The notes under the pieces were generated by a model. That model made no database searches and was not told the origin of the DNA. It worked only from the letters and a program-made list of their open reading frames with translations. Both the position numbers and the translations under genes were made by a program. Below are positions 1-8,295 of a stretch of 64,000 nucleotides of DNA, one piece after another (positions within the stretch are counted from its first letter, which is position 1; each line of letters starts with the position of its first letter). Origin of the DNA: Fibrobacter sp. UWR4 (GTDB lineage Bacteria; Fibrobacterota; Fibrobacteria; Fibrobacterales; Fibrobacteraceae); assembly GCF_003149045.1 (NCBI RefSeq), contig NZ_QGDU01000001.1:1-64000 (forward strand). Direction: 5' to 3'.

Positions 1-1
1 T

Positions 2-67
2 GTAGATGTAAAGATAGCCTACGAATGGGAATCGGAATCGAGAGAATCATCTAGCAAGGCTGCCTAA
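2..67 (+). CDS. 3' end of an upstream gene (partial)
   Basis: From base 2 an open frame gives a 21-residue hydrophilic tail rich in Glu and Ser that stops at 65-67. It is on the same strand as the next gene, and the other two frames stop early or read less naturally. The rest of the gene lies outside the window, so no function can be given. This may be only a chance open stretch. Confidence 0.4.
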   Translation, partial: VDVKIAYEWESESRESSSKAA

Positions 68-126
68 ATGCTTCCACACATGTTGATGATGCCTCATAAG
101 TATATTTGTGATTGAAGAGTTGTTGC

Positions 127-972
127 ATGTTTAGAGAATTTAATTTCGTAAAGACGGTTGTCTTCGCTTTGGTTGCACTTGCTTGCGTAGGCATGTGGGG
201 TTGTTGGAGAGAAGATGTCGAAGATGTGTCTTGGCCTCGTTTGATTGGCTATTCAGGTGATTCTCTTGCTGTGTATGTGGTTGAAAAAAAGGAGGAGACC
301 TGCGAACATAAGCCTCTTGGCGCGGATTGTTCTACCCGGGAAAAAGGAACTCGAATTGTTGTGAACAATTTCTACACAGGGGAAAATGTTTGGAAAAGCA
401 GCAAAATTGACGATAAGTACGTTGTAGATGTCTATGACTTGGTTGACGATTCTACGATTGTGGAGTTCAATAAGAAGAATAGCAAGTTTTATAAATGGAC
501 TCTAGGTAAAGGGTACGAAAAATTAGGCGCTTTTCTGTGGTCTGGATGCTATGCAAACGAGAATGTTAAGGCCATTCGTCCGTGGGGTGAAGGAAAATGG
601 CGACTTGTGGGTGGAAATGCTGAATGTGCGTATGCTATTGTTGATGTTGAGAATAAAGAAATTACTGGATTTAAAAAGCTGGATGAATTTGCAGAAGGCT
701 GTTCTGATTTGTGGATGCACGAAGGTGTTAAGTATTGTGTAGGATTACTTGAGAAGGATACTATTATTTCTTACTATGAAAGATCTTTGGCTGGATACTT
801 TTTTAGGACTGAACTTGGCGTAACAGATTCTTTGTGGAATACGGAAATAGATTGTTTGCCTTTAAACTATGCTCCTGGTATAGTTTATAAAAATTCCTTT
901 TTGTATGCTGGCAATTATTTGTTCTCTGTAAATTATGAAAAGCGTAAGTTGAATTGCTTGCCAAAGGAGTGA
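127..972 (+). CDS. Putative secreted lipoprotein of unknown function
   Basis: This 281-residue product starts with a hydrophobic segment (about residues 7-24) ending in Cys-containing motifs (ALAC and GMWGC). Either could be a lipoprotein processing site, though neither is a perfect lipobox. The mature part is polar, with many Asp/Lys and several Cys, and has a beta-rich look. I do not recognise a family. ATG 127 is preferred over TTG 112 because an AGAG ribosome-binding stretch sits about 7 nt upstream of it. A possible very small gene and a terminator follow. Confidence 0.7.
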   Translation: MFREFNFVKTVVFALVALACVGMWGCWREDVEDVSWPRLIGYSGDSLAVYVVEKKEETCEHKPLGADCSTREKGTRIVVNNFYTGENVWKSSKIDDKYVVDVYDLVDDSTIVEFNKKNSKFYKWTLGKGYEKLGAFLWSGCYANENVKAIRPWGEGKWRLVGGNAECAYAIVDVENKEITGFKKLDEFAEGCSDLWMHEGVKYCVGLLEKDTIISYYERSLAGYFFRTELGVTDSLWNTEIDCLPLNYAPGIVYKNSFLYAGNYLFSVNYEKRKLNCLPKE

Positions 973-976
973 TAAA

Positions 977-1042
977 ATGAGAAGAACCAATGGAGGTTCT
1001 CTCGATACAACTTGGCGCTTATTCATGGAGAATATGCGCTAA
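977..1042 (+). CDS. Possible 21-residue small protein
   Basis: Immediately after the lipoprotein-like gene, an AAGGAG ribosome-binding site (964-969) lies 7 nt before ATG 977. The 21-codon frame ends at TAA 1040-1042, one base before the A-rich foot of a terminator. The product is basic with an amphipathic C-terminal half (begins MRRTNGGS, ends FMENMR). The start region also forms a hairpin (979-1003), so the segment could instead be structured untranslated RNA. Position and ribosome-binding site are the only support. Confidence 0.35.
   Translation: MRRTNGGSLDTTWRLFMENMR
979..1003 (+). other. Hairpin over the start of the small reading frame
   Basis: GAGAAGAACC pairs with GGTTCTCTC around a 6-nt loop, with one bulged A. 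It begins at the G of the small ORF start codon and could influence its translation, or be part of a 3' untranslated structure of the preceding gene. Confidence 0.35.
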
Positions 1043-1079
1043 AAAAGAGACCTCGGTTCTTGCGAGTCGAGGTCTTTTA
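1043..1079 (+). terminator. Rho-independent terminator, A/T tracts on both sides
   Basis: AGACCTCG (1048-1055) pairs with CGAGGTCT (1068-1075), with A-rich sequence before and TTTT after. It would end the lipoprotein transcript. The A tract on the other side means it could also work for the minus-strand threonine synthase transcript. Confidence 0.8.
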
Positions 1080-1093
1080 AGTTTTGATGCTAG

Positions 1094-1112
1094 ATTTCCG
1101 CCTTCGCGGGAA
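1094..1112. repeat. Small REP-like palindrome
   Basis: TTCCGC-CTTC-GCGGGAA forms a short GC stem in the gap behind thrC. Such GGGAA...TTCCC palindromes often occur as dispersed intergenic repeats in bacteria. Only one copy was noticed in this window. Confidence 0.35.
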
Positions 1113-1199
1113 TGACGTCCAGTGAGGGACTCTCGCGATTTTTAGCGCTTTCTTAAAAGCATTTGCGCGACCTTCGACCGCGCCAATGGCTTTCGAAAA

Positions 1200-2540
1200 C
1201 TAGCGCTTTCTTGCAGCCATTTCTTTCTTCAGGATATCCATGACGGGGCCGATTTCGGCGGGAGCCTTGAAGATGGGGTTGGCGTACTTGCTCTGGATGC
1301 CTTCAAGCTTCTGTTCGTGGTAGCCCACCTTGAATTCGGTGAACTTCAGGCCGTGAGCTGTGCTGATGACCACCACGTCTTCGTCCTTGTCGATCTTGCC
1401 TGCAGCGCAGAGCTTTTCAAGAGCGCCAAGGGCCACGCCGGTGTGGGGGCAGCAGTAGAGACCGATGCGGTCGCCGCGGTGTGCTGCATTTGCCAGTTCT
1501 TCTTCAGAGACGCTGACCACCATGCCGTTGGTCTTCTGGATAGCGCGAACTGCCTTGGGGTAGCTGACGGGGTTGCCGATCTGGATTGCAGAAGCGAGAG
1601 TCTTCTTGGCCTGCATGGGAACCAGCTGGTCGAAGCCGCGTTCGTAGGCCTGGTAGAAGGGGTTGGCGTTTTCGGCCTGGGCTACGATAATGCGGGGAAT
1701 GCGGTCGATGAGGCCCATGGCCTTGCAGTCTTCGAAACCCTTGGCGAGAGCGGAAACGTTACCCAGGTTGCCGCCCGGAATAATCACGGTGTCGGGAACC
1801 TTCCAGCCCAGTTCCTGGCAAATTTCCGGAGAGATGGTCTTCTGACCTTCCACGCGGAGGCTGTTCATGGAGTTGGCGAGATAAATGCGGTTGTCCTTGG
1901 TGACTTCCTGAACGATCTTCATGCAACCGTCGAAGTCGGTGTCCAAGGCGAGAACGATGCTGCCGTTGGAGATGGGCTGGATCAGCTGAGCAACGCTGGT
2001 CTTGCCGGCGGGCAGGAACACGATAGAGGGAATGCCTGCCTTGGCGCAGTAAGCGGAAAGGGCTGCAGAAGTATCACCGGTAGAAGCGCAAGCGACGGCG
2101 TCAATCGGGTGAATGTTCTTCTTGATGATGTGGTTCACCTGGCTTACCAGAACGGTCATGCCCAGGTCCTTGAAGGAACCGGTGTGGGAGTTGCCGCAAA
2201 GCTTAACCTTGAGGCTCTTGATGCCCAGTTCCTTGGCGATGGGGGCTGCGTCAAACAGGGGGCTCCAGCCTTCGCGCATGGTGACGATGTCTTCCACCGG
2301 CATGTCGGGGAGAACCATTTCGCGCTTGCTCCAGATACCGCTCTGGTCAGCCGGTTCAAAGCTCATGCGGCGTTCGGCAAAAAGCTTCTTCCATTCTTCG
2401 GGGCTGCGTTCGGCCAGGGCCTTGCGGTCGTGTTCCACTTCCAAAAGGCTATTGTCTACCTTGGAACGGTAAATGACGTCGGTTACCGGGTAGGTATCGT
2501 CGCCGTTGATGTTTCTAAAATGAGCGTTAAACTTGGTCAT
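1200..2540 (-). CDS. thrC: Threonine synthase
   Basis: This PLP enzyme converts O-phosphohomoserine to threonine and phosphate in the cytoplasm, the last step of threonine synthesis. The 446-residue length fits the family. The PLP lysine is in the SHTGSFKD motif (about Lys124), and a glycine-rich phosphate-binding loop (IPGGNLGN) lies near residue 255. A GAGGA ribosome-binding site sits shortly upstream of ATG 2540. The gene is alone on its strand, facing the 127-972 gene with terminator 1043-1079 between them. A 411-codon open frame on the other strand (1317-2552) is a codon-bias shadow. Confidence 0.95.
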   Translation of the reverse strand: MTKFNAHFRNINGDDTYPVTDVIYRSKVDNSLLEVEHDRKALAERSPEEWKKLFAERRMSFEPADQSGIWSKREMVLPDMPVEDIVTMREGWSPLFDAAPIAKELGIKSLKVKLCGNSHTGSFKDLGMTVLVSQVNHIIKKNIHPIDAVACASTGDTSAALSAYCAKAGIPSIVFLPAGKTSVAQLIQPISNGSIVLALDTDFDGCMKIVQEVTKDNRIYLANSMNSLRVEGQKTISPEICQELGWKVPDTVIIPGGNLGNVSALAKGFEDCKAMGLIDRIPRIIVAQAENANPFYQAYERGFDQLVPMQAKKTLASAIQIGNPVSYPKAVRAIQKTNGMVVSVSEEELANAAHRGDRIGLYCCPHTGVALGALEKLCAAGKIDKDEDVVVISTAHGLKFTEFKVGYHEQKLEGIQSKYANPIFKAPAEIGPVMDILKKEMAARKR

Positions 2541-2777
2541 AGTTTCCTCTAAAATTTTTACGGCGTAAAGTTAGAAAAAAGTGAAACGCAAATGGATGCG
2601 CTAATCTTGAATTGAGTCTATTATGAAATCACGGTAAGAAACACGAATGTCATGTTGTTAGATTAGTCTAATTTACTTGCTTAAATAACGAAAATAAGGT
2701 GTTTTCAAGTAATTTGGTTGTGTTAAACTTTCTATATTAGTGCCGGAAATTTTACAAAAAAGACTCGGGAGTTCTGA
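2541..2777. promoter_or_regulatory. Divergent promoter region of thrC and the 2778 lipoprotein gene
   Basis: This AT-rich 237-bp gap holds no gene. TCTATATTAG near 2731-2740 could be a -10 element for the plus-strand gene. TAAAATTTTAGAGGA next to thrC carries its ribosome-binding site. No operator or riboswitch was recognised. Confidence 0.4.
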
Positions 2778-4229
2778 GTGAAGAAGAAAAAATTAGGTTT
2801 TTTGCTTGTATTGATGTCTCTGTTGACGTCTTGCTTGTTTGAGACGAGTGAGACCGGCATGGATAGCTGGGCCGATTCTAAAGGGATCCCCTCGAGCTAC
2901 AAGGTTCATGCGGTTACTGTTAGCGATTTGAAGGCTTCCTCTGCAGAAGTCTTCCTGGATACGACTCCAAGGGCTTCTGATACCCGTATTCTTTTGGGAA
3001 CAGCTTCGAATTTGAAGCATGAACTGGCTATGGACTTCGCGATAAAGGTGGATACCACTTTCATCAAGAAGATGAACGCATCTGATTCCTCCGGAGCTTA
3101 TCTGTCCTTCAATTTGTTGAAGTCCCTTTATCGTGACAAGCGTTACCCTTCAGATTCCTTGGATGTTGATGAAGAGCTGGATTTGACTTTGAGCTGGAAG
3201 ATTGAAACGAGTTCCAAGAAAAAATTTGCGGATAGTCTAAGTGAAGTGACGGATTCCATGTGGTATGCTTCATTGGCGGATTGGGAAGACGCATCTTCTG
3301 CCGATACGACCTTTAGCATTTCTCTCTCTAATTTTGCTGCAAGAAAGGATTCCACCGTATTTATTGAATTGCCGAATGCGTTACTATCGGAACTGAGGGA
3401 GCTGAAGCGATTCTCCCGTGTCCAGCTGAAGCTTTCCTTGCCTAATGCCACAAGGGCTTACCGTTTCTACGGTGAAGATACGGATTATCCGCCTTATTTG
3501 AATTTCTGGCGTAAAAATGTGGATAGCGATTCCATTTACTATTCTAGAAGAATTCCCAGTCGTTTAGCAGACGTGATTGCCAACGAGGAAGATTGCAAGG
3601 AATGCCTGGTTCTCCATGGTGGTGTTTTTGACTCTCTGGTGGTGGAACTTCCTCCTGAACCCATCCTGAAGGCCCTGTCTGATTTTTACGGTGATGATTT
3701 CCCTGTGACGGAAGATGAAAAGTTTGACGTTCGTCAGTACGTGATTCTGGCTCAGCTGACGATGGCTCGTGATGATTCCAAGGGTAATCAGGAATTTGGA
3801 CTGCCTATTCAGGTTGTGGTCGGCTCTTATGTTGACAGTGTTGGTAAGGCTGTCCGCAAGATGGAAAATTACCGACTGAATGATAGCCTGATTGTTCAGG
3901 AAGGTCATCCCAATTTGATTTTCCATGATGGAGATTCCCTGTCCGTTCAGCTGACTTATGGCTTACGTGACTTTATCAATCGTGCCCGTGATGGCCGTAG
4001 CGTGAAATTTATGATGCGTATTGGTTATCCGTTCCTGCAGGAAAAGATGACTTCCTATCAGGATACGATTGTCGAAATTAAGGGCGAAGATGGAAAGACT
4101 TCCTACGATACCATTCCTAGGTTCCTGCCTCATTTCGACTATGCTCGATATGATTTCTCCTCGATTCTGGAAAATTCCATGACGCTTAAGATTTGGGTTG
4201 CATCCAAGAGAAGCAAGGAGGAGGACTAA
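2778..4229 (+). CDS. Large lipoprotein of unknown family
   Basis: This 483-residue protein begins at GTG 2778, with GGGAG about 6 nt upstream. It has a lysine-rich n-region, a hydrophobic core and a clear lipobox LLTSC (Cys near residue 19). The mature part is acidic, rich in Ser, Asp and aromatic residues, and looks largely beta. It overlaps the next gene by one base (TAATG), so it is probably translationally coupled to an outer-membrane barrel and may work with it in the envelope. No catalytic motif is seen. Confidence 0.8.
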   Translation: MKKKKLGFLLVLMSLLTSCLFETSETGMDSWADSKGIPSSYKVHAVTVSDLKASSAEVFLDTTPRASDTRILLGTASNLKHELAMDFAIKVDTTFIKKMNASDSSGAYLSFNLLKSLYRDKRYPSDSLDVDEELDLTLSWKIETSSKKKFADSLSEVTDSMWYASLADWEDASSADTTFSISLSNFAARKDSTVFIELPNALLSELRELKRFSRVQLKLSLPNATRAYRFYGEDTDYPPYLNFWRKNVDSDSIYYSRRIPSRLADVIANEEDCKECLVLHGGVFDSLVVELPPEPILKALSDFYGDDFPVTEDEKFDVRQYVILAQLTMARDDSKGNQEFGLPIQVVVGSYVDSVGKAVRKMENYRLNDSLIVQEGHPNLIFHDGDSLSVQLTYGLRDFINRARDGRSVKFMMRIGYPFLQEKMTSYQDTIVEIKGEDGKTSYDTIPRFLPHFDYARYDFSSILENSMTLKIWVASKRSKEED

Positions 4230-5461
4230 TGATGAAGAAAATTTTAAGTGCTCTTGCCGTTGTTTCTGGTCTGTCTTTCGGTTCTACCATTGGCCTAGAC
4301 GCTCTAGGCGAAGAACATGTTCTTGGTGGAACGGCTTCTGCTGCAGGCCGAGGCTTTTCCGGTAATGCAAAGACTGGGGATGCAGAAGGTCTTTCCGTGC
4401 TGAACCCGGCTCGTCTTGCTTTTGATAAGAAAGTGGTGTTTAACTTGAACTTCCTTATTGAAACTGATCTGGCGTCCGATGATGGTGAAGATTTTGCTAC
4501 TGCTAGTGTGTCCCTGCCTTCATTTAACCTGTCCTTCCCGATGGGTGACTTTGGCGCAATGGGTCTTTCCCTGTGGCAACACTACGCATCCTCCATTAAT
4601 GATGAGTCCGATAGCGAATCCAAGATGAAGGTGGAATATGCGGGTAGTGTTTATGAACTTGTCCCCACATACGCAATTCGCTTGCCGGTTTTGAGGTCTT
4701 TCTCTTTGGGTGTATCCGGCCATTATGTCTTGGGAAGCAACTATCGATCCATTTCCTTGCGGAGGAATACTTCCGAATTGGACTCCATTGATGTATGGGG
4801 TGCCGCGGATTATACCCTTTCGGATTATGTAAGCGGTACTTGGGAGATTAAGGATCATCCCATGTACTATACCGCAGCCCTTCAGTATCGCGGTAAGAAC
4901 GCTTCCTATTATTTCTCCTATACAACGGGCTATACTTTAAAGAATGACTTGAAGTACGATCTTCGCATCAGTGAACTGGATTCTCTGGAGACCACTCGCG
5001 AAACTCGTCTGATTGATATTCCTGCCATGTTTGCAACTGGTGTTAACTATCGCTTCAACAAGAAGCATAATGTGATGCTTGATTTGAATTGGCGCTCCTG
5101 GGATAGCGATGTGGAAAACATTGCAGGAAGCTGGGAAATGCCCGGTGTTACCAAGACTCAGAGTGACTTTATGGTATCTCTGGGCTACCAGTGTGATGGT
5201 AGCGGATTGTTCTACGATCCGTACTGGAAACAGATTAACTATCGTACCGGTGCCTGGTATAGGAATTGGTATATCGAGGATGTTTATGAAGTCGGCGGCT
5301 CTATTGGTGCTGGATTCCCCTTGGGTCGTAAGGGAACGACCGTGGATGTGGCTCTACAGGGTGGCATGAGATTTGCTGATACGAATCAGGAATGGGATGA
5401 AGCGTTCTTCGCCATCCGTATCGGTCTCACAGGGATTGGTTCCTGGGGCCAACGTCGATAG
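4229..5461 (+). CDS. Outer-membrane beta-barrel protein (FadL/OmpP1- or PorV-like)
   Basis: This 410-residue protein has a signal peptide (MMKKILSALAVVSGLSFG). It then carries an N-terminal stretch with many small residues and NPARLAF, reminiscent of FadL/PorV-type barrels that list inactive or empty positions as NPA. Alternating aromatic/polar strands follow to the end. An AAGGAGGAGG ribosome-binding stretch inside the upstream gene fixes the start at 4229 or 4232. It is coupled to the lipoprotein gene before it. Transport of a hydrophobic ligand or a role in secretion is possible but not shown. Confidence 0.75.
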   Translation: MMKKILSALAVVSGLSFGSTIGLDALGEEHVLGGTASAAGRGFSGNAKTGDAEGLSVLNPARLAFDKKVVFNLNFLIETDLASDDGEDFATASVSLPSFNLSFPMGDFGAMGLSLWQHYASSINDESDSESKMKVEYAGSVYELVPTYAIRLPVLRSFSLGVSGHYVLGSNYRSISLRRNTSELDSIDVWGAADYTLSDYVSGTWEIKDHPMYYTAALQYRGKNASYYFSYTTGYTLKNDLKYDLRISELDSLETTRETRLIDIPAMFATGVNYRFNKKHNVMLDLNWRSWDSDVENIAGSWEMPGVTKTQSDFMVSLGYQCDGSGLFYDPYWKQINYRTGAWYRNWYIEDVYEVGGSIGAGFPLGRKGTTVDVALQGGMRFADTNQEWDEAFFAIRIGLTGIGSWGQRR

Positions 5462-5488
5462 GATTAGGATTTTTTAAGGAGGCTGAAA

Positions 5489-6673
5489 ATGGCAGCTAAG
5501 AAAGAAACTGAAATAAAAGAAAAGAAGGTAGCCGCAGTCGCTAAGGGTACGACTAAGGCTGCTGTAAAGGCAAAGCCTGCTGTAGCAGAAAAACCTGCTA
5601 AGGAAGTGAAGGCTAAGGCTGAAAAGGTGGAGAAGGCTCCTGCTAAGGCTAAGGCCGCCGCAAAGTCCGCTCCTAAGGCCGCTGCAGCAAAGGTTGCTGA
5701 ACCTGCTGAAAAGAAGCCTGCAGCAAAGAAAACTGCTGCAAAGACTGCAACCAAGGCTCCTGCCAAGGCAAAGTCCGCAGCAAAGACCTCCACTAAGGCT
5801 GCTGCAGCAAAGGCAACTCCTAAGGCTAAGGAAGCGGAAGTCAAGGTTTCTACCGAAGAAACCATTTCCGCTCTTGCACAGTCCTTCGATGCAGAATACT
5901 TGGTTCTTATGCAGAAGGATCCTAACTGGATGCATGCCTTCTGGGAAGTTTCTGAAAATCGCATTAAGCAGGCTAAGAAGGGCAAGAAGAAGTTGGTGCT
6001 TCGCTTGTTCGATATTGCATCTGACTTGACTGTTCAGCGCAACAAGAAAAAGCAGAAGTTCCGCGATATTGAAGTTCCTGCAGATGCTCGTAGCTGGTAT
6101 GTGGAAAATACGGCTGGTCAGGCAGTGGTTGCTGTACTCGGTTCCGTTCAGGGTAAGAGCTTTGAACCCATTGTGGAATCTTCTCCTGTAGCAGTGTTTG
6201 ACAAGAATGCCGCAGCTCCTGCAGCCGATGACGCTTTTGCAAAGGCTTCCCTGGGTGGGAACACTCTGGGCAACTTCATGAGCTCTGGCTTTACCAGCCA
6301 GACAGCTGAATCCTGGCTCAACAGCCTGGGTGGAAACTTTGGTAGCTCTTCTGAATCCATGTTCTCTGGCGCTCTCTCCAGTGCAGCCCTCCAGGCTCTC
6401 GGTAGCAACGCTATTGAAACAGCAAAGGATTCCGTCAACTATGGTAAGGATTTCTTCCTGTGGGTTAAGACCCGCCTCATCGTGTACGGTGGCACTCGTC
6501 CGGATGCCCATCTCCAGGTTCGTGGTGAAGATTTCCCGCTGAATCCGGATGGTACCTTCAGCTTTGAAGAAGACCTGCCGGATGTCACTAAGGTGATTCC
6601 CGTCTTTGCTACTGATAAGGACGGTGATTTCCCCACTACTATCGTACCTATCGTAGTAAAGCGCACTGAGTAA
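5489..6673 (+). CDS. DUF4912 protein with a histone-H1-like Lys/Ala tail
   Basis: Of 394 residues, the first ~125 are a Lys/Ala/Pro low-complexity tail resembling histone H1 or bacterial H1-like proteins. A DUF4912 domain follows (DPNWMHAFWEVSENRI, near residues 145-165, is typical), and the C-terminal ~180 residues hold a Gly/Ser-rich linker and a second beta-rich domain. No signal peptide is present, so it is probably cytoplasmic. AAGGAGG precedes the ATG. It lies 9 nt before a GH57 branching enzyme, a pairing that suggests a glucan-related role. The tail could bind DNA, RNA or an acidic polymer. Confidence 0.8.
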   Translation: MAAKKETEIKEKKVAAVAKGTTKAAVKAKPAVAEKPAKEVKAKAEKVEKAPAKAKAAAKSAPKAAAAKVAEPAEKKPAAKKTAAKTATKAPAKAKSAAKTSTKAAAAKATPKAKEAEVKVSTEETISALAQSFDAEYLVLMQKDPNWMHAFWEVSENRIKQAKKGKKKLVLRLFDIASDLTVQRNKKKQKFRDIEVPADARSWYVENTAGQAVVAVLGSVQGKSFEPIVESSPVAVFDKNAAAPAADDAFAKASLGGNTLGNFMSSGFTSQTAESWLNSLGGNFGSSSESMFSGALSSAALQALGSNAIETAKDSVNYGKDFFLWVKTRLIVYGGTRPDAHLQVRGEDFPLNPDGTFSFEEDLPDVTKVIPVFATDKDGDFPTTIVPIVVKRTE

Positions 6674-6682
6674 GCTAACTGT

Positions 6683-8281
6683 ATGACCGCACCTGGTAAG
6701 ATCCTTTTCCTGTTGCACGCACATCTGCCGTATGTGCATCATCCTGAACATAACCGGTTCTTTGAAGAGAACTGGTTATTTGAGGCTATTGCGGAAACCT
6801 ACCTGCCATTGGTGCAGGCTATGCGTCGTCTGCTGGAAAAGGGTGTGCCGGGCGTTTTCAATTTAAGCGTTTCCGCGCCTCTCATTGAAATGCTGTCTGA
6901 TGAAGGTCTCCAGAAAAAGTTTTCGGAGCATTTGCGTTATCAGATGTCCTTGATTGAGAAGGAAGTTCGTCAGAATGAAGGAAAACCTCAAGAATCACTT
7001 TCCAGATTCTATCTGGATCGTCAGAAAACTTTGATTGATACATGGGAACACAGAATCAATCATGACCTTCTTGGGGAATTCCTTGCACTTGAGAAAGCTG
7101 GCAAGCTAAATCTTCTTACCTGTGTGGGAACACATCCGTTCCTTCCTGCATACCAGAGCGATCCTGATTCTATCCGTATGCAGCTGGATGTAACGGTTCG
7201 TTGCTTTGAACGTGCTTTCGGCCGTAAACCCAAGGGAGTGTGGCTTCCTGAGTGCGGCTATTTTAACGGGTTAGACAAGTATCTGGCAGAATTTGGCCTC
7301 ACGTATTTCTTCCTGGAAACTCATGGGGTCTTGCTAGCCAATCCTACTCCTAAGTATGGAGTCTTTACTCCTATGCGAACCAAACAGGGCTTGTTCTGCA
7401 TGGGACGAGAACAGAAAAGCTCCATGGAAGTCTGGAGCCGCCGTACTGGTTATCCGGGCCATCCTGAATACCGTGAATTCTTTAAGGATATTTCCCAGGA
7501 ACGTCCTAGGGATTATTTAGGCGAGTACTTCTTCTCTGGAGATACTCCCATCGATTCTGGTTTTAAGTATTACCGAATTACGGGCAGTGAGAATAAGGAA
7601 CTGTATCGTCCTTGGAATGCCATGCGCCTGGCAAATGACCACGCCCACTTATTTGTGGTGAATCGTGAAGCCACGATTTCGGAATTGTTGGTTAAAATGG
7701 AAGGCAACAAGGCATGCGTGCTTTGTCCTTACGATGCAGAACTTTTTGGCCACTGGTGGTTTGAAGGCCCCTTGTTCCTTGAATCCCTTCTGGAACGTGC
7801 AGCCTCCTCAACGGTCCTTGAGTTTGCCGGTGCCGACGAAGTAATGACAGCTTCTGCGGATTCTGAAACTCATGAACCTGCGTTCTCTAGCTGGGGTGAA
7901 GGCGGTTTCGGTTCTGTGTGGATTAATGGTGAAACGGATCAGTATTATCCGCAGTCTTACCGTCTGCGTGCTATGATTCAGCATCTGAAATCTGTGAAGG
8001 ACCGTATGGATCCATCCCTCAAGTCGGCAACATTGATGACTCGCTATATTAAGCAGATGGAACGTGAACTGATGCTGTTCCAGTCTTCTGACTGGGCTTT
8101 CATGATCCATAATCATTCTGCTGAAGGTTATGCAAAGCGTCGCCTCGATGACCATTACCATAATGGCCATGCCTTGTTTGCTGAAGCTTGCAAGTCCATC
8201 TTGAAAAATTCAGACAAGCCTAGTGCCAACTCAATTCTTCCGGAATTGGAAAAGAACAACAGTATCTTTAGCTGGCTTTAA
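6683..8281 (+). CDS. GH57 1,4-alpha-glucan branching enzyme (DUF1957 type)
   Basis: The 532-residue length fits GH57/DUF1957 branching enzymes, which make alpha-1,6 branches in glycogen. The N-terminal HAHLPYVHHP motif (His12/His14), the nucleophile Glu190 in VWLPECGY and the acid Asp351 in CPYDAELFGHWW are all visible. The C-terminal helical domain runs to the end. No signal peptide is seen, so the enzyme acts on cytoplasmic glycogen. It follows the DUF4912 gene by 9 nt and ends 14 nt from a convergent gene. Confidence 0.92.
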   Translation: MTAPGKILFLLHAHLPYVHHPEHNRFFEENWLFEAIAETYLPLVQAMRRLLEKGVPGVFNLSVSAPLIEMLSDEGLQKKFSEHLRYQMSLIEKEVRQNEGKPQESLSRFYLDRQKTLIDTWEHRINHDLLGEFLALEKAGKLNLLTCVGTHPFLPAYQSDPDSIRMQLDVTVRCFERAFGRKPKGVWLPECGYFNGLDKYLAEFGLTYFFLETHGVLLANPTPKYGVFTPMRTKQGLFCMGREQKSSMEVWSRRTGYPGHPEYREFFKDISQERPRDYLGEYFFSGDTPIDSGFKYYRITGSENKELYRPWNAMRLANDHAHLFVVNREATISELLVKMEGNKACVLCPYDAELFGHWWFEGPLFLESLLERAASSTVLEFAGADEVMTASADSETHEPAFSSWGEGGFGSVWINGETDQYYPQSYRLRAMIQHLKSVKDRMDPSLKSATLMTRYIKQMERELMLFQSSDWAFMIHNHSAEGYAKRRLDDHYHNGHALFAEACKSILKNSDKPSANSILPELEKNNSIFSWL

Positions 8282-8295
8282 AGCGTTTTTTAAGC

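Noticed and set aside
1143-1211. TAGCGCTTTCTT direct repeat at the end of thrC
   Set aside because: It is only 12 bp with unrelated flanks, probably chance or a tiny duplication.
1317-2552. 411-codon open frame on the plus strand over thrC
   Set aside because: It is fully antisense to a clear threonine synthase gene, and its product has no recognisable motif. Strong codon bias in thrC keeps the opposite frame open.
5464-6751. Long minus-strand frames over the DUF4912 gene
   Set aside because: They are shadows of the Lys/Ala-rich coding repeat. Their Ser/Cys/Leu-rich products start and end without ribosome-binding sites or known motifs.
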